This document shows positions 57,894 to 64,000 of a DNA stretch of 64,000 bases, piece after piece. Each line of letters begins with the position of its first letter. Positions within the stretch are counted from its first letter, which is position 1. Made by a program: the position numbers and the translations under genes. The stretch covers positions 1-64,000 of the forward strand of contig JAGMES010000005.1 of NCBI GenBank assembly GCA_023128035.1. The letters run 5' to 3'. Source of the DNA: Halanaerobiales bacterium. GTDB taxonomy: Bacteria > Bacillota_F > Halanaerobiia > DY22613. Under the pieces are notes generated by a model that worked only from the letters and a program-made list of their open reading frames with translations, did no database searches and was not told where the DNA came from.

Positions 57894-60137
57894 CTAACAC
57901 ATCAATACATCATAAAGTAAATCATCTCTATTATTTACAATTCCGGTATGTTCATTGTAGAATTTTTTCATATCTGAGATAGCGTAAAATGTTTTTTCAG
58001 AATCGATTGCAGATATCCCACCTGTCTCCATCAACTTCCTGAACTCATTTTCATATAAGTTGACTATATAAGGCTGTAGTTTTCTCAACAACTTATAAGT
58101 AGATGGAGCATATTTGAGCTGTTTGATTAAGTCTTTACATCTATCATCAGCAGGAACTATTACAGATAAAGTATTGTTCTCAATTAACTTGAATTTACGA
58201 GCAATCTCTACAAATGGGAAACCCAGGCTTTTGGATCTTTCTTTAATATCCTTTAGAATATCTTTTTGATCAACATTCTTAATGTCATACAATAATTCAA
58301 AATATTTGCTAATACCAGCAAGAGATAGTGCATCTTCATAATTTCTAAAAACACTTTTTGCTTCACTTACGTTGATCTCAATTTGTCGTGGAGGCTGTCC
58401 ATGTTTTTCAGTTGACGTAAATACATAAACATCTGCACACTTTTCTTTCCCTTCCCGATTGCATCGACCCGCTGCCTGTGCAATGGAATCAATTCCGGCC
58501 ATCGTCCTATAGACGACTGGGAAATCAACATCCACACCAGCTTCGATTAATTGTGTTGAGATAACTTTGCATTCTAATTTATCTTCTCTATTTTTACTAT
58601 CTTTTAATCTTTGTCTAATTTTTGCCAGCACCTGTTTTCTATGCAGTGGATACATTCTCGTACTCAGATGAAAGATTCCGTCGCTATTATTTAATGAATC
58701 ATCTATATTCTCTGTTAATTTTTCATACAACTGTCTTGCGTGTTCTCTTGTATTGACAATGCATAGAATCTGAGGGTGTTTTCGTAACTCCTCAATTAAA
58801 TCTTCATCATCCAGTTCACCAATGTTTTTAATCTGTGTTCTTCTAAGTTTTTCATATAATGATTCCGGGGAATCCATAATCTCCTGTATATTCATCTCTT
58901 TTGGTAATAAACAAGTTAGATTAGGTTGAGTAGCAGTACATAAAACAACGCTTGAGTTGTAATTATTCACAAATTCACATAACGCAAATATGCTTGCTTT
59001 TAAGTATTTGACGGGAATCATCTGGGCTTCATCCAGAATAATAATACTTTTTGTTAAGTTATGTAGCTTGCGGGATTTAGAACCTTTGTTTGAAAAAATG
59101 GATTCAAAAAACTGAACATTTGTAGTTACGACAATAGGCATTTCCCAGTTTTCTGAAGCAAGACGCAATTTTTTTGATGATTCATGAATGTCCTCATCTT
59201 CCTCAAACTGAAAATTACTATGATGTTCCAGAACATTTGCTTCTCCAAAAATGTTTCGGAAAATTTCCGCATTTTGCTCGATAATACTTGTATATGGTAT
59301 AACATATATGATCCTTTCCAAACCGTTTTTAACAGCATGATTTAGCGCAAATGCCATAGAAGAAAGTGTCTTTCCTCCACCAGTGGGAACTGTCAATGAA
59401 AACATTCCAGGCATATTTTGTGCTTTATTAAGACAATTATTTAGTATTTCTGAACGATAACTATTGATAATATTATCTTCAGCATCGGCAATTTTTTCTT
59501 CCATGTATTTTTCAAAAAAAGTCAATAACTCCACCATAGAAACATTGTTTCCACGAGAATTTGCTTTTTGTTCCTCCATATATTTTTCTGTATCTAAAAA
59601 ATCAGCATCTACTAAACATGAAAATAACATTTTGATAAATAAATACACACTAAAGGCCATATCTTCAGAGTGCTTTAAATTAAGTCTAAACTCAGCTAAA
59701 TCAGGAGGATTTATTTCTTTTTTATATGCCCTATAATCATGGATGGATCTTATTCTTCTGTTTTCTAAACTTCCTTCATAATTTTCTGACCCAATATCAG
59801 GTAAACCAGTATGATGTCCACAGATGATATATGACATGATCTTAGCCGAAAATTTATCATATAGTTTAAATACCTCTTGCATACCTGCTGTTGAGTGATC
59901 TACCCGAATATTTGCTCCTTCTAGCCTTTTTTGAAACTCAATCGAATACTTTCCTAAATCGTGTAAAACTCCAACCGTATAGCCTAGCTGTTTTGCATTA
60001 AATTTTTCGGCAAAACTTCCTGCTAGATTTCCTGTCTGCGTCAAATGATCTTCTAAAAGCTGCCACATTTCTTTTTTTTCACCCTTACGTGTATGAGCAT
60101 AAAACATAACTCCACCTGCCACTTTTAACTTAGACAA
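57894..60137 (-). CDS. cas3: CRISPR-associated helicase-nuclease Cas3
   Basis: The 747-residue protein has an N-terminal HD nuclease (GVLHDLGKYSIEFQKRL, then DHSTAG and the second His pair ICGHHTG). The SF2 helicase has Walker A SLTVPTGGGKTLSSMAFAL, DEAQ box IILDEAQMIP, motif III STATQ-like LCTATQPN, and motif VI SIAQAAGRCNREG. It degrades DNA bound by Cascade. It leads the cas operon. Length is normal. Confidence 0.96.
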   Translation of the reverse strand: MSKLKVAGGVMFYAHTRKGEKKEMWQLLEDHLTQTGNLAGSFAEKFNAKQLGYTVGVLHDLGKYSIEFQKRLEGANIRVDHSTAGMQEVFKLYDKFSAKIMSYIICGHHTGLPDIGSENYEGSLENRRIRSIHDYRAYKKEINPPDLAEFRLNLKHSEDMAFSVYLFIKMLFSCLVDADFLDTEKYMEEQKANSRGNNVSMVELLTFFEKYMEEKIADAEDNIINSYRSEILNNCLNKAQNMPGMFSLTVPTGGGKTLSSMAFALNHAVKNGLERIIYVIPYTSIIEQNAEIFRNIFGEANVLEHHSNFQFEEDEDIHESSKKLRLASENWEMPIVVTTNVQFFESIFSNKGSKSRKLHNLTKSIIILDEAQMIPVKYLKASIFALCEFVNNYNSSVVLCTATQPNLTCLLPKEMNIQEIMDSPESLYEKLRRTQIKNIGELDDEDLIEELRKHPQILCIVNTREHARQLYEKLTENIDDSLNNSDGIFHLSTRMYPLHRKQVLAKIRQRLKDSKNREDKLECKVISTQLIEAGVDVDFPVVYRTMAGIDSIAQAAGRCNREGKEKCADVYVFTSTEKHGQPPRQIEINVSEAKSVFRNYEDALSLAGISKYFELLYDIKNVDQKDILKDIKERSKSLGFPFVEIARKFKLIENNTLSVIVPADDRCKDLIKQLKYAPSTYKLLRKLQPYIVNLYENEFRKLMETGGISAIDSEKTFYAISDMKKFYNEHTGIVNNRDDLLYDVLMC

Positions 60138-60532
60138 ACGATATCAAGACTTTTTTTGTTTATCTATATTCCTAGCTGTTAGCGTGGCAGAATTCCCTCC
60201 CTTCTATTTTTACTAAACATTTCTGCACTCATTGTAATTTCTTATCGTTTTATATTTGAGAAATATCTATGAGTTTAACTTTTTTTCTATACATATATTT
60301 TATAACAAATATATGTATATGACAATGTCTTGATCTACATATAATAACTAAAAATAGCTTTTTAAATTGCAAAACTCAAATTACCCATATTTTATATTCA
60401 GATTTATCCTTCATTAATAAATTGATTCTCAATTTATAAGATTATCTATATAATGAATTCTCAATAAGTATTTCAAAAAAGCGAGAAAGAACTAAACCTA
60501 TCCCATAAAATAATTTACATCTATATTTTTTT
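60138..60532. other. Region upstream of cas3
   Basis: AT-rich. It contains the cas promoter at 60297-60325 and a fragment near 60495 similar to the arm of the spoVS terminator (CCTATCCCATAAA). No gene was seen. Confidence 0.45.
60297..60325 (-). promoter_or_regulatory. Candidate promoter of the cas operon
   Basis: TTGTCA (60325-60320), 17 bases, then TAAAAT (60302-60297), reading into cas3 with a leader of about 160 nt. Confidence 0.6.
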
Positions 60533-60690
60533 CAATCAGATATTTCCAACAACTGCCTATTATCATACTCCAAATCTTTTACTCCTTCGCAAATAAAAAA
60601 CCGCAGACAATTTGCCTACAGTCAGTTTTCTGTATAAATTTTAAGTACTAAAAAATTATCTTATCCCCCATAATCTGGTTGAATCCTATA
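60533..60690 (-). pseudogene. Chimeric scar: ABC-F attenuator joined to the scpB tail
   Basis: 60533-60582 repeats the last 17 codons of scpB with two mismatches (compare 62470-62520). 60582-60690 repeats the second attenuator hairpin and leader-peptide end of the ABC-F gene (compare 41967-42125), lacking the first CCATGG hairpin. The joint falls at GAAGGAG/GAAGAAG, a shared short sequence. There is no intact gene. Confidence 0.9.
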
Positions 60691-60699
60691 CAAATGAAA

Positions 60700-61128
60700 T
60701 TATACTAATAATTCTAAAGGTTTGGTTTTACTAATATACGTTCTAATAATATTATCAATAAGATCCCTATATTCATCCAAATTTCTATAGCGATTGACCT
60801 CTTTTTTTCCATAAACCTGATATATAACCTCATTTTCTATCGCAATTAATTCAACATCTTTTTTTAACGCTTGAACATATCCAACCTCATAGTAGCAACT
60901 TGGTCTCCCATGGGTTAAATCAGCAATCAAAAAATCAGAAGTTTTAAGCAACTCCATAGTTTCCTCAAAATCTAATTCGTGACTATTCGGGCGTCTCGGG
61001 GCAAAATTCGGCATGATAAAATGAGTTTGTGATATTTCTTTTGCAACCTCTTCTATAATACGTTTTTTTTCTATAAATTCAAATCTTGGATAGTGTGCAA
61101 TTATCACAAATAATTCCATACTTTTCAC
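60700..61128 (-). CDS. Nucleoside 2-deoxyribosyltransferase-like (NDT/SLOG/TIR-related) protein
   Basis: The 142-residue protein has a Rossmann-like core. ELFVIIAHYPRF is the first strand; LLKTSDFLIADLTHGRPSCY and YEVGYVQALKKDVELIAI follow, with the Glu placed like the catalytic Glu of nucleoside deoxyribosyltransferases. Such domains are used in immune systems as nucleotide sensors or NAD/nucleotide-cleaving effectors. It follows a membrane-protein gene by 18 bp, downstream in one operon. The family call is by pattern. Confidence 0.55.
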   Translation of the reverse strand: MKSMELFVIIAHYPRFEFIEKKRIIEEVAKEISQTHFIMPNFAPRRPNSHELDFEETMELLKTSDFLIADLTHGRPSCYYEVGYVQALKKDVELIAIENEVIYQVYGKKEVNRYRNLDEYRDLIDNIIRTYISKTKPLELLV

Positions 61129-61146
61129 CCCTTTTTTTAAAATTAA

Positions 61147-61827
61147 TTAAACTGGACTATTTCGAAATACGTCCAACCATCCATTTAAGAATGCTTGAAA
61201 ATTGGTTGAGATTATTATGATAAGAACGAAACATATAACTATAAAAATTACTATAAATGCTTTTGGAATGAAATATTCCATATTTGAGGATTGTAGAGCC
61301 ACTATGTCTCTATTTTTAACATTTTGTAAACCTTTAATGTTGTTTAAGATTTCCCACTCTTTTTTGAATGGTTCAGAAGATATTATATTTACTCCGACAA
61401 TTTGAGAAGTAAAAGCAATGTTTGAAGCTATTTCATTTAAAACAACAAATTTTGCATTATTTAATAACTTAAAATCTGTAATTTGTTTAACCCAAAAAAC
61501 ACAAAACAATATCGCAATCAGAGAAAGCATAATTATTAGCGTATATGCAACATATGAGTATTGATTATTACCATTCGCCCACTTCCAAATATTAAAGATA
61601 ACAAAAATAATTCCAACACAAATAGAATAGTTCCATTTATTATTTGCAAGTCTTCTATTTGTCACAAGTTCAGTAGACTCATATATCAATTTAAATTCTT
61701 CGAATGAATATTTGTTAGCACTCTGTTCCTGATTAGATGAGACTTGATTTGTTGCTTTTTCGGTAGAATCATAAAATATTTCTGATTCTTCTAAAATAAT
61801 TTTTTTTAGCTTCTTTTTTTGTTGCAC
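61147..61827 (-). CDS. SLATT/RipA-like multi-pass membrane protein
   Basis: The 226-residue protein has a polar N-terminus (1-60) and two close membrane helices (about 68-86 and 92-114). A cytoplasmic stretch LLNNAKFVVLNEIA with a following KKEWEIL comes next, then a third helix (about 188-210). The order helix pair, LNxAKFxVxxEx, EW resembles the SLATT/RipA group of membrane effectors paired with SLOG or TIR proteins. A pore-forming role is inference. Confidence 0.5.
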   Translation of the reverse strand: MQQKKKLKKIILEESEIFYDSTEKATNQVSSNQEQSANKYSFEEFKLIYESTELVTNRRLANNKWNYSICVGIIFVIFNIWKWANGNNQYSYVAYTLIIMLSLIAILFCVFWVKQITDFKLLNNAKFVVLNEIASNIAFTSQIVGVNIISSEPFKKEWEILNNIKGLQNVKNRDIVALQSSNMEYFIPKAFIVIFIVICFVLIIIISTNFQAFLNGWLDVFRNSPV

Positions 61828-62089
61828 AAATTTACCTCCCAGAATATAGATTCCTGGAATTTATTTTTTTACCAATACTAGTAATGATAAAAATTCGTCC
61901 ACTATACTTTCGTTACTATATTCATTAACATTTCTACCTTATTGGATATTTTTCCTCCTTATTAAAATATTTTTCTTTACAGTTTACTAAGTTTAATTAT
62001 CTGTTCAGCATAATGTATGTTATGTACTAAAATGTAATTTGTGAATTTTGATATTTGAAACTCAATTTTGATTGTACCGTATCTATTCA

Positions 62090-62216
62090 TTTAACGACAT
62101 TTCAGAAGGCAAGTCCCCTTCCTCTTAGGTAAGGATAGAGTGCTTACAATAATTTCAAAACTCCTTCTGAAGTCGTTAAACTTAAGAAATAATAACTCGT
62201 TATTATTTCGACTTTA
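62090..62216 (-). repeat. Family-A inverted-repeat element (127 bp, opposite orientation)
   Basis: Begins TTTAACGACATTTCAGAAGG and ends CTCCTTCTGAAGTCGTTAAA, plus the AATAACTCGTTATTATTTCGACTTT outer hairpin, seen here as TAATAACTCGTTATTA. It is the reverse of the copies at 21.6, 24.2 and 37.3 kb. Confidence 0.85.
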
Positions 62217-62255
62217 ATTAGTTTTCTCAGAAATATATTAAAATTATACATACAA

Positions 62256-62378
62256 ATGATTAGCCCACAAAAAGTAATTTAGTCACACTTGCATACCATA
62301 TAAAGTATTGACACCGCCATTTCAATACTTTATATGGTATGCAAGCTCTTGTGAGACTACTTTTTGTGGGTTAATCAT
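62256..62378 (+). repeat. Family-B inverted-repeat element (123 bp)
   Basis: The ends ATGATTAGCCCACAAAAAGTA and TACTTTTTGTGGGTTAATCAT flank a second pair, GCATACCATATAAAGTATTG and its inverse. The inner pair differs in sequence from the 29.9-kb copy but keeps the fold. Confidence 0.85.
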
Positions 62379-62423
62379 ACAAATCATTTTATAAAAAATT
62401 GTTTTCATTTTTAGAAAACAACA

Positions 62424-62460
62424 AAAAAGCCACCTCAGGAATCAAAATCCCTTCAGCAGC
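62424..62460 (-). terminator. Intrinsic terminator after scpB
   Basis: GCTGCTGAAGGGA and TCCTGAGGTGGC form an imperfect G-U-rich stem followed by TTTTTTG on the minus strand, starting about 10 nt after the scpB stop. Confidence 0.7.
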
Positions 62461-62467
62461 TAATTAA

Positions 62468-63091
62468 TCAATCAGATATCTCCAACAACGGCCTATTATC
62501 ATACTCCAAATCTTTTACTTCTTCAACAAATTTTCCATATTCCTCTATCTCTTCATCATCGAAAGCCTTCTCCTCTAAAAGAGAAAAATCAGCAGGTTCA
62601 GGCAGTTCACATAAATCTCCTAGATCAAAATATTGCAAAAATGCATCCGTGGTACCATAAATAATCGGTGTTCCGATGGTCTGCTTCCTGCCTAAGTCTT
62701 GAACCAGTCCTCGTTTTTGAAGAGTTATCAAAGCTTTCTCAACTTTTACACCCCGAATATCTTCAATCTCCGCTCTGGTAATCGGCTGTTTATAAGCAAT
62801 GATCGCCAGAGTCTCTAGAGCAGCCTGAGTCAAACGTTGTTTAACTTTTGGCTGATAAAGCTCCCGAATATATTCGGCAAACTCAGGTCTGGTACAGATA
62901 GAATATCCTTTACCTACTTTTCGGATCTGAAATCCTCGGTCAGTCTCATCATATTCATTCTTTAATATCTCAATCATTTCTATTACAGTCGTTTTCGTAA
63001 TTCCCACAACTCGCTCGATCTCTGCAGGAGTTAGTGGATCTGTTGCAATAAACAGCAATGCCTCTACCAATTGTTTGTAATGAAGATCCAA
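62468..63091 (-). CDS. scpB: Condensin subunit ScpB
   Basis: The 207-residue protein has two winged-helix domains. QLVEALLFIATDPLTPAEIE is at the N-terminus, and the conserved AALETLAIIAYKQPITRAEI then GVKVEKALITLQKRGLV lie in the second. It forms the SMC-ScpA-ScpB complex. The C-terminal tail is acidic (KAFDDEEIEEYG). It follows scpA by 11 bp. Its tail is duplicated in the scar at 60.5 kb. Confidence 0.96.
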   Translation of the reverse strand: MDLHYKQLVEALLFIATDPLTPAEIERVVGITKTTVIEMIEILKNEYDETDRGFQIRKVGKGYSICTRPEFAEYIRELYQPKVKQRLTQAALETLAIIAYKQPITRAEIEDIRGVKVEKALITLQKRGLVQDLGRKQTIGTPIIYGTTDAFLQYFDLGDLCELPEPADFSLLEEKAFDDEEIEEYGKFVEEVKDLEYDNRPLLEISD

Positions 63092-63102
63092 TCTATCTCA
63101 CC

Positions 63103-63852
63103 TCAATCTGTCCGCTTGATCATAATTTCTTCATATTTATCATTTTGTGAGACTTTAACCTTTTTCAGTTTCATCAATTCTAACAATGCCAAAAATGTAA
63201 TCACCAGTTCTATCCGAGATGAATCCACAGAAAACATTTGGTTAAAAGTAATGCCTTCTTCAATCTCTTCTATTACAGATTCTAATTCCAACATTTTATC
63301 TTTAATGGTTATCTTCGCAATCTGAAGTTCTTTTTCTTCTTCATCAGTTTCCACTTTCTCATTTTCACGCAAACTGGCCTCTGTTAAAGCTTTCATAAAA
63401 GCCTGTCGAAAATCATTCAAAGTGACATTTTCTAAAGGATTAAATTCAGGCAAGTCAGAGACGATTTCCTCTACCAGTTCTTCATTATTTCTGGTATAGT
63501 AGAGATCACCATCCCCTTCCTTTTCTTTTAACTTAGTTGCTAGTTCTTTAAAGCGTTTATATTCCATAAGACGGGTAATCAATTCATGTGGTTCATTTTT
63601 CTCGCTATCTTCTTTACTCTGAAAAGATGGTAAGAGTGTTCGAGATTTTAGCTCCATTAACTGAGAGGCAGTCACCAAAAAATCTCCAACAAAATCTAGA
63701 TCCAACTCCTGCATCTTTCGAATATATGCTAGATACTGCTCAGTAACCTCTGATAAAGAAATATTATTTATCTCTAACTTATCCTTTTTAACCAGATGGA
63801 ACAGCAAGTCCAGCGGTCCTTCAAAAAAACCTAAATTTACTTGATATTCCAA
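63103..63852 (-). CDS. scpA: Condensin kleisin subunit ScpA
   Basis: The 249-residue kleisin has the N-terminal helix that binds the SMC neck (YQVNLGFFEGPLDLLFHLVK, DFLVTASQLMELKSRTLLP). The C-terminal winged helix (VTFLALLELMKLKKVKVSQ) binds the SMC head. Its middle is acidic and variable. It directly follows trpS. Confidence 0.96.
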   Translation of the reverse strand: MEYQVNLGFFEGPLDLLFHLVKKDKLEINNISLSEVTEQYLAYIRKMQELDLDFVGDFLVTASQLMELKSRTLLPSFQSKEDSEKNEPHELITRLMEYKRFKELATKLKEKEGDGDLYYTRNNEELVEEIVSDLPEFNPLENVTLNDFRQAFMKALTEASLRENEKVETDEEEKELQIAKITIKDKMLELESVIEEIEEGITFNQMFSVDSSRIELVITFLALLELMKLKKVKVSQNDKYEEIMIKRTD

Positions 63853-63875
63853 TCAATTCACCTCTTGTAGACTAA

Positions 63876-64000
63876 TTATATATGCATCGCCTTTCTGACC
63901 TCTTCCAAAGTCTGCTGAGCAACTAAAGTAGCCTGTTCTTTACCTCTTCGAAGAATTTCATCAACAATCTCAGGGTTTTTCTCAACTTCTTCTCTTTTGG
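63876..64000 (-). CDS. trpS: Tryptophanyl-tRNA synthetase, C-terminal end (runs off the window)
   Basis: The last 41 codons read VEKNPEIVDEILRRGKEQAT and then QQTLEEVRKAMHI, matching the C-terminal helices of bacterial TrpRS. The ATP- and Trp-binding domains are outside the window. trpS-scpA-scpB is a usual order in these bacteria. Confidence 0.85.
   Translation of the reverse strand, partial: KREEVEKNPEIVDEILRRGKEQATLVAQQTLEEVRKAMHI

Larger units (their letters stand above)
61828..62467. other. Intergenic region upstream of the membrane protein, holding two elements and the scpB terminator
   Basis: About 640 bp. From left: AT-rich sequence with no clear promoter (61828-62089), a family-A element, 39 bp, a family-B element, and the scpB terminator. 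No gene was seen. Confidence 0.7.

Noticed and set aside
59126..59338. 70-codon minus-strand frame inside cas3
   Set aside because: It is an out-of-frame shadow of the Cas3 helicase domain.

Overview
The window is about 64 kb of low-GC bacterial DNA whose gene families and gene order point to an anaerobic, spore-forming-lineage member of the Bacillota. CodY, YlxM, SpoVS, YtfJ, DacF, RbgA, an L19 leader and Firmicutes-style che, scp and ribosomal operons are all present. It resembles Halanaerobiales or Clostridia-type genomes, but that placement is inference. Almost everything is on the minus strand. No rRNA or tRNA gene was seen.

Positions 1-40,000 are a dense housekeeping backbone. In transcription order (right to left) it holds DUF2953-ytfJ-dacF; cbiM-cbiQ-cbiO (cobalt/nickel ECF importer)-rluB-spoVS; smc, a double MPN/JAMM protein, ftsY and a GGDEF protein; ylxM-ffh-rpsP-khpA-rimM-trmD-rplS-lepB-rbgA-rnhB; dprA-smg-topA-trmFO; hslV-hslU-codY; cheY-cheA-cheW-cheC-cheD; and rpsB-tsf-pyrH-frr-(PASTA)-uppS. 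The che genes sit where many Bacillota carry the whole fla/che operon. yraN-comM and a small XRE cassette are the main plus-strand exceptions.

Positions 40,000-62,460 are an accessory block. It appears to split the trpS-scpA-scpB genes (right edge) from DUF2953-ytfJ-dacF (left edge), which I recall as neighbours in relatives. It carries an ABC-F gene with an attenuator leader, a TrpP-like transporter, an AlkC-like protein, and a decayed ATP-grasp/MFS biosynthetic operon. It also carries a second, half-broken XRE cassette, a TPR-receptor gene followed by an overlooked 49-residue secreted peptide, and a complete type I-C CRISPR-Cas locus. Last come a two-gene operon of a nucleotide-hydrolase-like protein with a membrane protein (a possible defence pair) and several scars.

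Two families of small inverted-repeat elements (families A and B) are scattered through the whole window. Twice they lie side by side. The most interesting points are: (1) the TPR-receptor plus short-peptide pair; (2) the two leader-proximal CRISPR repeats, whose last 12 nt are replaced by a copy of the first 12; (3) a second leader with a two-repeat array and cas3/cas2 remnants between cas3 and cas5; (4) a chimeric scar that fuses the scpB tail to an ABC-F attenuator; and (5) the internally duplicated MPN protein.
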